Part shown: one piece after another, positions 24,261-36,752 of the stretch
How the letters are laid out: every line of letters begins with the position of its first letter
Position numbering within the stretch: position 1 is the first letter of the stretch
Position numbers and translations under genes: made by a program
NCBI RefSeq assembly: GCF_003573695.1
Contig: NC_039361.1
Coordinates: forward strand, 87,190,149 to 87,254,148
Reading direction: 5' to 3'
DNA length: 64,000 nucleotides
Source: Papaver somniferum
Lineage: Eukaryota; Streptophyta; Magnoliopsida; Ranunculales; Papaveraceae
The notes under the pieces: generated by a model
Told to the model about the DNA's origin: nothing
The model's input: the letters and a program-made list of their open reading frames with translations, nothing else
Databases searched by the model: none

Positions 24261-24762
24261 GAACGAGTTTTTCTGAGAATATTGTTTTAGAGTCTAGCGA
24301 TTTAGAAACACTTAAGAATTTTAAACACTTAAGAATTTAGCAGTTTGGTGTTCATTTAAACACTTAAGAATTTAATCATGATGCATATACACAAGTGTTT
24401 TAGTAATCGATGATGTCTTAGAGGTGTTTATGAAAGTCATACCAATGCTAAACATATTCGGAAAATAAGTCTTTAAGCATCTGCTAAATTTTTGTTGGTA
24501 CCATTGGTGAAACGGTTAGTGAGGCGTAATTCACGAGTCATGATGCAACGGTTCGTGAACCGGTTTCACCAAGCCTACTCGCCTCGAAAACTCAGATGGA
24601 CACGGTTTGTGAATCGGGTACGCCATCTGTTAGCATTTTGCACAAGTATGAAAAACTCAGATCGCTACGGTTCGTAAGATATCTCGTTCTTAACTTATGG
24701 TTTACGAACGGGTTCGCTAACCTTCCTGTATTTCAGAAACTCAGATATCTATGGTTTGCTTG
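24261..24762 (-). repeat. Left part of a copia-type LTR, host of the Tat-like insertion
   Basis: It joins the sequence at 59551-60076 across the Tat-like element: both sides carry GCTTG, and the right part ends TGCTCTAACA as a copia LTR does. The right half contains CGGTTCGTGAACCGG-like words common in such LTRs. Three copies of the 16-base word AAACACTTAAGAATTT occur at 24306, 24323 and 24358. The border with the gypsy leader ORF, between 24261 and about 24480, is unclear. Confidence 0.5.
24758..24762. other. Target-site duplication GCTTG, left copy
   Basis: Five bases immediately before the LTR edge TGTTGATTGGG at 24763. They are identical to 59546-59550 right after the other LTR edge, as gypsy integrase leaves. 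Confidence 0.8.
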
Positions 24763-26137
24763 TGTTGATTGGGAATTTGCTGGTTTTGTGGGAAGATGAG
24801 GAGACGACCGTGCGGAGAAAACTCCTCGACCGAGAAAACTGCTTTAACCTTTTGCAAGCAGATGCATTTCAAAGGGAGTGCTTTGAGTTCGAGAGATTAG
24901 TTCGTAAGACTCCGGCCTAAACCAAGACAATGGCCATTCCAGAGTCAATTCGTCCACAAGAGAGGTCGATCTATAGGAGGGAAGCTGAGAAGTGTGTGAG
25001 ATCAATGATGATCAAAGGATTGTGGATGTGTTGTGTATTCAGCATGGAGAAATAAGATAAGTTCTGATTGATTGAATTTGCTCTGTTGAGAGTGATTGCT
25101 CAGACCTTGAGAATTCTTGTGTGATGAGAATTCTTTATTCAGACGAGCGTTCTTTTTTTGTTGTTTCAATCATGGATTCAGAGACTTATTTATAATGCAA
25201 AAATAGTAGACACATTGATCCTAGTAAGTGTGACGGTTGCTGGAGTGAAAGAGTGGAAAAATGGGAAATCTTATTAAAACCAATTACTCATCATGCAGAG
25301 ACTTGGTTGATTATCCACCCACTACTTTGTTAACTCCTCAAGCTGCTTTCACGACTTAGCCACATTCTCGTCGTGGGTGAACATACGTGTCGTAGGCTTC
25401 CAGACCTAACCCTAGTTAATATCCCCCATGTGACACGATTGATGTCTCGTGATTATGGAGTCTCCAAGGAAGATTGTATTTAATTAGTCAATTGTTGACT
25501 TGATTGGATGATGAGTCTTTATATTGCTGAGTCGAGCATGATTTACGAATGCTCCGGGATTCATGAATTGCAAATGTCTGTTGAGACAGACGTATAATTG
25601 TGGAATGAATGTTAATAAGTAAAGTGAGCAAATATTGCTCATTTGATGAATTGTTGAATATTGATAGTTGAACCAATATTCCTGAGCAAATATTGCTCGT
25701 GTGACTCATTTGATGAACTACTGAATTTTTATAGTTGAATCAATATTCATAGTCTGAGCAAATATTGCTCGTCTGATGAATTAAATATTGATAATTGAAT
25801 CAATATTCCTAGTTTGAGCAAATATTGCTCGTCTGAGCAAATTAATATTACTCGTTTGATGAATTATTGGTAGCGGGACCAAATAAAATATTAACTTAAG
25901 ATAGTGGCAACTGGACCGAGTATAATCAATTAAAATGTCGATTGCAGGATCAACATAAAATTATTAGTGTTTGAACCTGTTGAGAATTATGGTTTGCGGA
26001 GCATTAGATTCGAAACCCTAATTTTGATCAACTGTTGATCAATTGATGATTTAATGAAAAATTTGATCAACTGTTGATCAATTGATGATTTAATGAAAAA
26101 TTAACCACCGGATGAAATAGGGACCGGCTATATGGGA
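24763..26137 (-). repeat. Tat-like 3' LTR, first part
   Basis: Aligns with the 5' LTR from 41846 onward: a GATGAGGAGACGA start, a CGTAAGACTCCGGCC block, and later repeated TGAGCAAATATTGCTCG words. The match ends inside GGCTATATGGGA at 26137. The segment 26026-26103 holds a 39-base tandem duplication absent from the other two copies. It resumes at 33315 with a 143-base overlap. Confidence 0.8.
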
Positions 26138-26861
26138 CCGGTCTAAATTATTAGTCCATTAACTTATCATCAAGCCCGTATAAACACAATTTCAGGCTTA
26201 TTTTCAAACTCATTTTTCTGCAATCCATTTCACAGACACCTGCAGACCATTTCACACAAAATAAACAGATGTCCACATGGATTATCAACTCAAATCCATT
26301 CCATTGAACCTGCAACTTGCATTCATAAAGCATACAACTAAAATTTGTTGCATAAATTAACTCAAAATCCTTTCCATTGATTGATATAGATGGCTTGTTG
26401 ATGCCATTACAGAGAATGAATGAACTGTCCTAAATTGAAACAAAACAAACATTAGTTAGCACAAAATTAACTCAATGATTCTTCCTATTAGCTGTTGATT
26501 AAAGTCCAACTCAATTGCATTATTACATATGGCGAACAATCAAATATACGTCACTGCCATCAAACATCATATTCTTCCACTTATCATCTAATAAAAAGCC
26601 AAACGGTGATTAGTTCCAATTGGTAATGGAATTGCAAATATCAGTTCATGGGAAAAGACCGAGAGGGACCAAGGGAGACTTAACTCAACTATAATCTATA
26701 GAAATGGCTAAGACATGTAGTTATGTTAGCAGAGAGTAAAGAAACGTATGATAATTACAATTAAAAACAAATAATAACCAGATTTGCGATTAAAAAAATT
26801 TCCCATCAGAGAGTACAAATCAGTAGACAACATCAAGAGTTTTATAGAATTAACGAATCGA

Positions 26862-27306
26862 TCACCGAATGAATAAGTTGTTCCAAAAATGTACTCCATG
26901 TTTAATGAATACTAATCATGTTACTGTTCAACATGAAACTAAAGAAAGCATTATTCATAGGAGAAAAGGAAGAGCGGAATTTTATTCCGTCATGTATCAT
27001 TCATATTATCACACAGCAAGCTCTTTATTAGTATGACATTAACTAAAGAAGAGGCAAGACGAAAATGTGAGGAGAATATGAGAACCTAGTTCTCTAGTTC
27101 ATTTCTTCTACTTCTGTTGTACATCCGAGTTCCTATATATATATAGGTGAAGTACAAAGACATGAGGAATTAATTAGCCGACTATGTTATGGATAATTAT
27201 CCATGTACATAAGACACGTCACATGTAGAGGTGTCTTTCACTTGGTAATTCGTGAGTCCCGCATAAAGACGTTAAGCCGGTGGATCAGCCACTCATCACA
27301 ATCTAT
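26862..27306 (-). repeat. 3' LTR of the degenerate copia element
   Basis: Direct repeat of 32344-32796, starting TCACCGAATGAATAAG. On its right, bases 27307-27320 read on the minus strand as AAAGGGAGTG, a plausible polypurine tract, before LTR sequence that begins TTACGTATAG. The exact outer edge is uncertain by a few bases. Confidence 0.7.
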
Positions 27307-28429
27307 ACGTAACACTCCCTTTTAGATGATCCACTGTATCAAAAGTGACGCCTCGTTAAACCTTGCCAGAAAAATCCAACTGGGACAAACTAGTCGAAGG
27401 AAAAAGAGTACAACACTGGTAACTTTAAAACTCTGATGGTTGCCAGGAGTTTTCTTCTTTCATCAGAATTATGCCAGGAAAAATCGTGTATGGCAAAAAC
27501 CTGAATCGAATAACATGGGCGATTATCTGATAACCGCACCCCGGGAAAATTCTATGGATATTCATCTCTTTAGATGATGATCACCGTTCTAAGTTGATAT
27601 GTCATTAAAAACCTCGTCAGGAAAATTCAGAGGGACAAACCCTGATCGTAGGAAAACATGAATAAATCCGCAGATGTTTCCTCGTTAAAACCTTGCCCGG
27701 GAAAACCCAAAGGGACAAAACCTTGACTAAGGAAAAAGAGTACATGTCGTAATGTCCAATATACCCAATATCCATAGTATTCTGTGGCTTTACTCCCCCT
27801 GATGAGTAGGCATCTTAGTTGATCATTTTGTTCGACAGTATTGCATAGAGACCACGAGCCATCTTCTAATGACTTTGGCAGCTTCAGCTTCCTTTAGTTG
27901 AAAAAATTGTTCTGATCTATCTTTGTGCAATTTCTTAATAATCATCTTGTTGTGCCAGCCTTTTATTCTCTACTAGCTTTGTCTGAACAATCATAATCGA
28001 TCGGAGGATGAACAAGTATCCTATACTACCAGACTATTAGCTAGGAAAATGTTTAGTTGCTTTAACAAACCTTCCAAAACTCAAAACTTAAACAGTCTGA
28101 TTAGCTTTTCTCTGCGGGATACATCTAGCGATCTTTTATGCAAAAGATTAAGCTTAATGGTACCACGAAGATGAAGAAGTTTTCTTCGGACCAATGTCTC
28201 GATATTTATGCTGGGTATAACCAGGCTTACAAACCCAATATCAGGTATCTGTAGCATATTTCAGCTAATATACCATTTACACATTGTTTGTGTAATACCA
28301 ACCACAGCTAATATACATCTCATTTATTGAGATGTAAATCGATTAATCTTAAAAGTAAGAGACCGTCTAGCTGCAATTGTGCAAGCTTGTCCATTTAAAC
28401 ATGTCTAACCCTTTAAGGTTGACGAAATT

Positions 28430-28860
28430 AATGGAATTCCATCTACAATGCTCAACCAACAGATTGAGACCTTGTTTTACCGAGAATTCATCTCGAACTC
28501 CTGCTTTAAGCATTTTTGTGCTTTGGAGAAATATTCAGAAGCTCCAATAAAGTAGATGTTACATAAATCAAATCTAGTAAATGCACAATTTATGAGCATA
28601 TAAGATGGTTCACATATCCCTGGATAATATAAGCATTCACTAAGACGATTTACCACTTTCGTCCTTATTGAGCAAATGCACATGACATGGTGATTCTACT
28701 GATAGGTGAAAACCTTCAGGAATTCGTTTGCAGTTATCTGTATCTATACTTTCATACATATTTGTAGTAACCACATCCATTAGATGCACATCGAGTCCTT
28801 AAAAGACTGCCAGACAATACCAAAAAGGTAGTTGCATCGGTAACAAGGAATATGTTTCTT
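28430..28860 (-). pseudogene. pol: Copia reverse transcriptase remnant
   Basis: On the minus strand, about 28690-28790 gives DVHLMDVVTTNMYESIDTD followed by RIPEGF, which matches the conserved copia RT block usually written MDVVTAYLYGSLD...IPEGF. Further along (28670-28480) a frame gives VVNRLSECLYYPGICEPS and a KCLKQEFEM block, matching the WYNRLSEYL...LKKEFEMKDLG part. Both are out of phase with each other and broken by stops. No YVDD motif remains readable. Confidence 0.7.
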
Positions 28861-31800
28861 TGTAATCCATTTCAGGTTTCTGTTAAAGACTTTGTGCCAT
28901 TAGTTGACTTTGATTTTTTCTCATTGTGCGTAAAAATCCACCTGTAGCCACTAGGGTTACATCATCGGATGTCGATACTACAAACACCCACCTGTGGCTA
29001 AGAGTAGCTCACACTATCGAGCGTTTTGTTTGTTGTACCAAAACCATGCATTTTATGAGAAACTGTTATTCTGCCTGAATATATCCTCTCCAGTTTAACC
29101 AATCATTCCTTCGCTGACATTCCTATATAGAGAGTGGTTCAACACCAGCATCATCTATAGAAGTATCATTGGATACTTAGAGTATGTCACCAACAATCAT
29201 TGTATTACGATCATAAGTTTCCCTATTGCACACATGCCTTATGGAGATCCTCTTATTTTGAGGTTCCATAGCCGTTGCAAAGATGTTCTCATATAATGAG
29301 AACTATGCTCAGAGAAAGCAGATCTTCCTTTGACAGTCTCCTTGAGAGCACTATCTTTCAATGATTGAGACTGGATCTTCCCTTTGGGAGTGGAAAAATA
29401 TTTGAAATCAACTAGTCATTCCACGCTGTGGTGTATATTAAATGACACACTTTCTACTACATTCACAGCTTCTCAAGAAGCAACTTGATTTGCAATTTCT
29501 TGAGATACTAAATCATTTGCACATCATTGATTGGTGAAAATACTAAGATGAGGTAGATCCGGTGTACATTCACGCCATTTTTCAAACGGTAGACCGGATA
29601 ATTCACGCTGTTTTTCAGGCGTCATCCCTTCCTCCCCCTAACGACGGGAAGACTATCTCATCAAATTTGCAAACCTTGTAGTAGAGTAGTAACAACAGTG
29701 GACTATAACACGTCTTAAAACAAAAAACATGATAACGGTTTACGAGTAATAAGTTCAAAATGCTTGATGAATGAATAAACAAAACCATTCAGCGAATTAC
29801 AAGAACAATAAAATAATCACCATCAATGCCCAGACCATCACCAAGATGATACAACATCAACGACTAATAATCAAGAGTTTTATTTAAAATCTACACAGTT
29901 ACGTACCCAGGTGATATGTCGAGTCATTTATGACTACCAGACCATACTTCCATCAACCTGATCAGTATATGTGGAAACTCGTTGTCAAGGTTGGCGTTAT
30001 AAAATAAGCGACATTAATTCTCTCATCACACTTTCTTATAAGCATCAAATTCAGAACTAAAGCTCGTGGATGCTAGGACTAAGGTCTTTAAAGCATATAC
30101 AAGTGAGAGAACAATTCAATATGGACTAAGATACATATTTTCCAATCACATAAACTAATTCGATAATTCCTTTGCAAAGGGGGATATCCATCCACATCAA
30201 TTTTAGTAGCTACTCTGGACATTATCGACAACCAGTTAACAATCAGTTAATAACGATCTTATATCATTCTCTAGAGTATGAGGATATTTTAATCCATTGG
30301 TACCAATTCTATTATGTGGATATTCTTCGCCATGAGATATCAACGCAAAATTTTCATGGATGTGCTCCTCATCAGGAGAGATATCAACTCACAACTTAAA
30401 GAGAATATGGACGTTATCTGATTAGATTGGCATACCTCGTACAAGAGGTTTTTCGTCTATGATTTTAATCATTTGGACGAAATAATCGTTGCGATTCCAT
30501 GGCCTTGCAAGGACTTTAATTTATACTGAATCAAGGAAGCGTACTCTTGCTAAATCTAGCAACAGAGTAATCTCCAAAACTTCAGGCATTTCTTGGTGTG
30601 AGAATTTAGATGAGACACAATTGGATTTAACCAATATCGTCGACGATTCTCCACCTGATCCTAAGGAGGGAATGTCTCATCAGCAGAAGATTTAGTTCTG
30701 CATGACTCTATCTGTCAAGGGAGTAACTAGGTACATAAAGCAAGATAACACGCAACCCATGAGAGATAATTGATCAGGTTTTCTCTCTCGTTTACTGTCC
30801 AGCTGGAATAAATTTAAGAATTTACATTGTCATGTAAAATTAACAGTAAATTATAAACGAATTTTGTGACCATAGACATTATCTCAATATCAGTACCAGT
30901 CCTTTCAAGACGACCGATAGAGATCAACAATAGTGAATTGCATTTCATATGCACGTATTGTGTCTTTTATGTCACAACGATAGCAGAGATCCTCCAGGCT
31001 CAAAGATGTCTTATTCAAACCATTCATTATGCTACGGTCCCGTATATTTTCACTTCCGGTGGTTAGGGGTTTTGCCGGGTTCTCAAACCTGATAACTATT
31101 GTGGTTCCCATATTCAAATATGCCTACCACAAGTGTATTTTCCTTCTTTGCCAAAGATAGGCTTATTTGCATAGGAACTGCTGCAAATTTAATTCACCAA
31201 ATTCATCATTTTAGGTAATAGCCCAGGCTACGAGAAGACATGATATTAACTCTAAATACCATTTAAAGAAATGCGACACTCATTATCGCTCGACTTTTGT
31301 ATATCTACAAAACGCAATTTAAAATATGCATCTCGTTGTTGTCGTAAAAACATGTACAAAGTGCAAATTAAGCACTAGCATTTTAAAGCTCGTCGATGCA
31401 TATAATAGGCGCATATTATGCACGCCGCAAAGCTAGCAGGGACACATAAGGGCGCAAAATGTGCGACTCTCCTTACTGCTCTCACAATATTATATACGGT
31501 GCATATATCTTCTCTAAAATCAAGTCGAACTATTTTCCACAAAAATAAATGGTGAAACAAGTAAGAAAACATTCAAAATGCAATATATACGATTCCAGCA
31601 TAATAACGACAAATCTCCAATTTTGTCTATTAAAGTCGACGAAATATTAATTTATCAAAGTTGAAATATGAACACATTTTTTATACCTTAAAAGAATCTG
31701 TCTCGGTATCAACCGTAGGTCGCTTCAGGGACCGTTGATAGAGACTGGCTAACCATGTTAATCCGGTGTCCATTTTTCATCGCATTCCGACCCTTTCGGT

Positions 31801-32343
31801 GGAACGACTTTGAATTCTGGAGATTACTATAGCAAAGGAATATTAAGATTTCGCTATCCCCTGGGATGCAAAAATTCCTTGCTCTGCCGATATTAAAACC
31901 GTTAACACCAAAAAATCATTGGTGTACCAACAAAAGTAATTTTATTCTCTACGCTATCCAAAAGGACGCGTAGAAACCTTCCGTTGGTTGGCTAAAGAGG
32001 AAAATAGCAAAACGCTACAAAACTCAAATATTTGGTAAAATTCGAAAATCGAATAACATCATAAATATGAGTCGTCGCTAAAATGCACCTGTTTTGGATA
32101 CCTCTTCTTTTACCACAATAATTATTTATGCTATCAATAGCACAGAGGATATGGTAAGATGTCTAACTTCTCCTTTAATAAATCCTAATTAAAACAGAAA
32201 ACAAGTTAGACATAATAAGAATTGCATATACATAACTACTTAACAACAGTTGAATTTAATATGTAAGGATTGAAGAGAATTATCCTTTTCCATATCGTCA
32301 TCCCTTGCCGGTTGCCGTAGAGCAATTCGTGCTGATAACGTTT

Positions 32344-32796
32344 TCACCGAATGAATAAGTTGTTCCAAAAGTGTACTCCATGTTTAATGAGTACTAATCA
32401 TGTTATTGTTCAACATGAAACTAAAGAAAGCATTATTCATAAGAGAAAAGGAAGATCGGAATTTTATTCCTTCATGTATCATTCATATTATCACACATCA
32501 AGCTCTTTATTCGTACATGACATTAACTAAAGAAGAGGCAAGACGAAAATGTGAGGAGAACATGAGAACCTAGTTATCTATTTCATTTCTTCTACTTCTA
32601 TTGTACATACGACTTCCTATATATATAGGTGAAGTACAAAGACATAAGGAATTAATTAGCTGACTATGTTATGGATAATTATCCATGTACATAAGACACG
32701 TCACATGTATAGGTGTCTTTCACTTGGTAATTTGTGGGTCTCTCATAAAGATGTTAAACCGGTGGATCAGCCACTCATCACAATCTATATGTAAAA
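32344..32796 (-). repeat. 5' LTR of the degenerate copia element
   Basis: Matches 26862-27306 over its whole length with scattered substitutions, including the TATA run CTATATATATAGG. The right edge is blurred: after CTATATGTAA the left copy reads CACTCCC but this one reads AAAAGAGGG. Confidence 0.7.
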
Positions 32797-33314
32797 AAGA
32801 GGGGATAAAAAACAAAATCAAGACCCAAAAATTAAACAGTGCAAATTAGGGGAATTTGTTTACTTCCCTTTCTCTAGAAATTCGACACCTCAAACACCAT
32901 GGCAACAAACAGTTGAATCATCTAAAATTAATCATTCACACACAATTTTTACAATCAATTTTGGTCAAATCCCAATTTGGTCGCACTGTTACGAGTTGGA
33001 AGTCAGAACCCTTAAAGACTAAAAAGTCGATCTAGTTGGTTTCAGTGATGAGAAGTAGTCGGACTTTAGGTGCTTTAATCTCAGCCATTCAATCAAAAGT
33101 GATTCATACGCGTACATGTGTCTAACAGAAATAGAATGGTTGAGTTTGTAAATAAATCAAACTCTTATGTTATATTAGTCATTTGAATATTTACCAGATT
33201 ATTTCACAGTCAAGGCGGTCAATTCTAATCTTGGGACCTAAACTCTAATTTCAAACTTTCTAGGACCCAAACGCAACATTGGTCACTGTTTTGGGACCCA
33301 AACTCAAAATATCC

Positions 33315-35180
33315 CAAATTATTAGTGTTCGAACCTGTTCAGAATTATGCTTTGCGGAGCATTAGATTCGAAACCCTAATTTTGATCAACTGTTGATCAA
33401 TTTAATGATTTTATGACAAATCAACCACTGGGTGAAAGAGGGACCGGCTACATGGGATGATGGGCCGTCCGTGTAGTGCCCAGATGCTAGAGTGAGCAAA
33501 TACCAAAGTCCCTTGAAGACTAGTTGGGGAAAGGATGATTAAATGCTGGTTTAATCATTGCCCATCTGAGCGTTAGGTGATAAAACCTAATTATGAAGAA
33601 GTGAGGGATCGGCCAAGAAGTCATGGAACCGTCCCTGGCGGTCATGGGACCGACTGACGATCGTTTGATGAAAGTCCAAGTTGTTTGGAAGAGTTTGAAC
33701 CGAATATGAATAAATTAGGTCAAATTATGAAAATATGTGGGCCCGCCTTCCTGCAAGCCAAAGGGACGACCCTGGTTGGTCAAGGTAACATGCCCGCGTC
33801 ACCATAGTGTTCGTGTCTCAGTCCTGAGAATTTTGATATTTCCTGACGCGCATTTTAGAAATATTTGAGAAAATATGGAGAAACCAGGGTTTTGCTCAAA
33901 CGGAGGAGTTTGATCATGAGATGGAGGAAATAATAATAAGAATAATAAAATAAAGAATTACAAGGTGTGGGAATGACCATAGTTAGGGCACGGCCGGCCG
34001 GCTAGTAGGTTTGTTCCCATGACACCTTTCCCTATTTTATATTATTTTCATCATGTGAAGGAAATATGATGAAACTGGGAGTTTTGCTAAAGCAAGGGAA
34101 TTTGCTCAAATGAAGGAGTTTTCATGAGACAAGAGAAGGAATACTAACAAAATAAGCAATCAGAGAGGTTGTGGTACCGGCCACGGCTAGGGCATGGCCG
34201 TCCAGTAAGCCCGGTCCCGTGACCCTCTTCCTTATTTTATGTTGATTTCACCGTGCGAGGAAATAAGAATTTTGCTCGAATCGAGGAAGTTTGCTCGAAT
34301 GAAGGAGTTTCATGAGATCAGGAAAAAATAATAAAATTAGATAAAACAAAGGAAGAGGCGTGGGACCGGCCACGGCGGCATGACCGGCCATCCTGTGGGC
34401 CCGGTCCCCTAGGCGCCCTTTTAAATATTTTATTGTTATTATTTTCTTCCCTAGTTTACATAGGTTTCCTCGTTCGTTCGTATTTTTGAATGCTCGTTCA
34501 TGCATTTGGGTGCTCGTTCGTGCATTATTGCTAAGTACACTTGCATCATTTCCTAGGGTCTTACTCGGTGGTGGTTCAGATACCCGTACGTTGAATATTT
34601 ATTACTAATCCATGGAATTCTGCTGGGAAGAGCCATGAATTGAAGTAAAGAAATATTATGAAGAACGTAGAATATTTTCTAGGAATTCAGTTGATGAATA
34701 TTGCAACTAGAAATAATTAATTGACGGCTCTATACTAGTAGGCAAGCTGTCTAGGAGTATTATAATTATTCTAAAATCGAGGTATGAGCCAGTTGAAGCG
34801 TAATACTAGATTTGAATGTTTATTCTGTAAAATAAGGGAACATTAGGATATCCTGAAGACGCTATTGATATATACTAGTGATTAATACATCTAGGAGCCA
34901 TCCAATCATTTCTATTCTATATAAAAGTGATTACTGAAATTGCTCAGTTAATGAAATATATCGTGGTCTCAGTTGTGAGACTGCATATGTATGCTCTGAG
35001 AGGCAATACACTCAGTCAGAGGTTCTTAGGGGCAATACACTCAGTCAGAAATAAGCGTGGCATGAGTTTTCATGCTTAAACGAGAGACATGGATCTCAAT
35101 ACTCATCTGATTGATGGATCAGGAATATGCAAGACTATGATTTTATGATTTTAGACTTTTTCGAAAATCCACCATGAACA
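33315..35180 (-). repeat. Tat-like 3' LTR, second part, carrying two empty sites
   Basis: Continues the LTR to its edge CCATGAACA at 35180. It contains the uninterrupted sequence of the gypsy target (33746-33750, CCTTC, followed by CTGCAAGCC) and of the non-LTR target (33931-33955, an AAT-rich run). Repeated CGGCCACGGC words and GGGCCCGGTC blocks occur between 33960 and 34420; these are LTR sequence, not genes. Confidence 0.8.
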
Positions 35181-36213
35181 TTAAGTCCTCTGCTTAGTGA
35201 GGGACACTCATGTTCCTCAGTCAGCACTGGATGGTGATTTTTTAGTCACTGACGAAATAAGTAATTGAACTTAGTCGTAAGAAAGAATGTTACCGGATTT
35301 TCGATTTGCTCCAATGATGTCACGTACGAGCAATTGTCGAGATAAACATCCTGGTAATACGATAGAGTGCCGTCCAGTGAGCGTCGAGTGATGAGGCGCT
35401 GATTTGGGTGGTGAAATCTCCAATTTGATGGGTTTGGCACTCTTCATCCTCCCTCATACGAGATGTAGGAGAACTTGCTGAAGTTTCACCCACCTCCGAA
35501 CTGGCGTAAGTTTTTTTTTTAAGATGGACGTGCGTCCAGTAAAAATTTCTTTTATAGATGTGAGCTTTCACTAAATTTTTGCTTTAGGAATGAATGTTCG
35601 TTCGTTTAAGAAAACTAACGATTATCCCTTACATGAGAGAGATTTTTTTTTTAATAGACATGTGTCTAATGGTAAAACTTTTTCTATGAGCTTTCACGAA
35701 AACCAAAATTTTATTTTTAATGTGTGAATTTTCATAAAATTGGAATAAACATTCGTTTGAAAGACGAATGATTGTACGGGGGGAAAGTTTTTTTTATCAA
35801 AAATACGTGATATATTCACGGTTTTTTTTTTAATTTACATGAGTTTGCTCACGTCAATTTTTTTTTTTGTTGAATAACAAAGAAATTGACTTTAACCAAT
35901 CATTAAAAGTAGACAATTATTTATGATGAAATATTGTCTTGGTGTGAACTTTCACAATTCAATAGTGGATATTCACACAGTGAAAGCTATGTTCACAGTT
36001 TTATGAAAAATAAAGTTTTGATTTTTTGAATAACAATTATTTTGCTCGTTTTTGCAGGTTTGAAGAAATGAGCAAGTTTTCGAAATCACCAATCGTTAGT
36101 GAAATTGTGAACAGATAAGAGCTGGATTGTTACCGTTTTGCACGTGTTTTTTCCAACATGTTTTGACGTAATAGACAATGGTGACTCCAAGGTGTCTCTG
36201 ATTTTCCCGAGAA
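35181..36213. other. T-rich region with repeated short palindromes, Tat-like 3' untranslated part
   Basis: No gene. Runs of 7-11 T alternate with short palindromic words such as GACGTGCGTC (35526), GACATGTGTC (35658), GTGATATATTCAC (35806) and CATGAGTTTGCTCACG (35838). Hypervariable repeated sequence before the 3' LTR is known in the Tat/Ogre lineage. The minus strand next to the LTR (35181-35200) has a weak polypurine stretch, AAGCAGAGGA. Confidence 0.5.
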
Positions 36214-36752
36214 ATGTTCTCAAAACACCAAACCAAGATGAAAACTTTTGCAGATGTTCATGTTAAAGTAGATCGTCCCTTCAGAAATGCGAGGGAGTTG
36301 ATTCGAGGTATGCCTCTCGATCATTTGAGAATAGTCCATGATAGAACTTATGCTTTCTTAGCGTTAGCGGATGTGGAAGAAAGGAAAAGACGCGCTGAGA
36401 CATCCCAGAAGAAGAGGTCTGAAGATGAAAAGCTCGACAAAAATGGCGCCAGCTTCAGAAGGCAAGACGAGCGGATGAGGATGAACCACAATATTTTGTT
36501 GAAGGCGTAGCCTCCGATCATGATGTTGAACCTTCCCGAAAACCTGTTGGTTATGAAGTTGATCCATATCCACCTGATATGGCGGCTAAATGATTGACCA
36601 AGATTGATTTCTAAGCTGAATGCGAGGAAGATGACTACTCAGATGCAGCCTATAACAATCTTGAAGATCATCTCGAAGAGATTTCTGAGGAAAACTCTGA
36701 AGAAGATTCTGATCGTGAAGATGATACCAAATCTGACGATCAATCATTATAG
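36214..36752 (+). pseudogene. Plus-strand ORF antisense to the Tat-like element
   Basis: The frame opens at an ATG (36214) and codes for RELIRGMPLDHLRIVHDRTY and a strongly charged KRRAETSQKKRSEDEK helix-like stretch. It leaves phase near 36475. The next phase continues with a DEPQYFVEGVASDHDVEPSR block, then TGA at 36591 and TAA near 36612. It ends in a tail of alternating Asp/Glu and Ser runs at 36752. Composition and phase continuity across the breaks argue for a once-real protein of about 180 residues. It lies between the lost pol and the 3' LTR, on the opposite strand, where some Tat-lineage elements carry an extra antisense ORF. Alternative: a captured host gene piece. Confidence 0.5.

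Larger units (their letters stand above)
26862..32796 (-). mobile_element. Degenerate Ty1/copia element with short LTRs
   Basis: Two near-identical direct repeats of about 445 bases (26862-27306 and 32344-32796) flank 5 kb of non-open sequence. Minus-strand copia RT motifs are readable inside (see 28430-28860), so the right repeat is the 5' LTR. Next to it, at 32314-32343, the minus strand reads TTATCAGCACGA, a sequence seen at copia primer sites. Both LTRs carry a TATA run (27136-27147, 32617-32629). No target duplication is visible, and no frame survives as long as 110 codons. Confidence 0.75.
26138..33314. other. 7.2-kb block interrupting the Tat-like 3' LTR
   Basis: Bounded by duplicated LTR sequence (25958-26137 and 33315-33457). 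It contains a degenerate copia element at 26862-32796. The flanking 26138-26861 and 32797-33314 form about 1.24 kb of AT-rich sequence with no frame, no clear terminal repeats and no identity I recognise. Confidence 0.6.

Noticed and set aside
27330..27760. CRISPR-like or regulatory array from repeated CCTCGTTAAAACCTTG...GGGACAAA words
   Set aside because: Spacing and units are irregular and lie just inside the 3' LTR of a copia element on the minus strand; likely its degenerate 3' coding or untranslated end.
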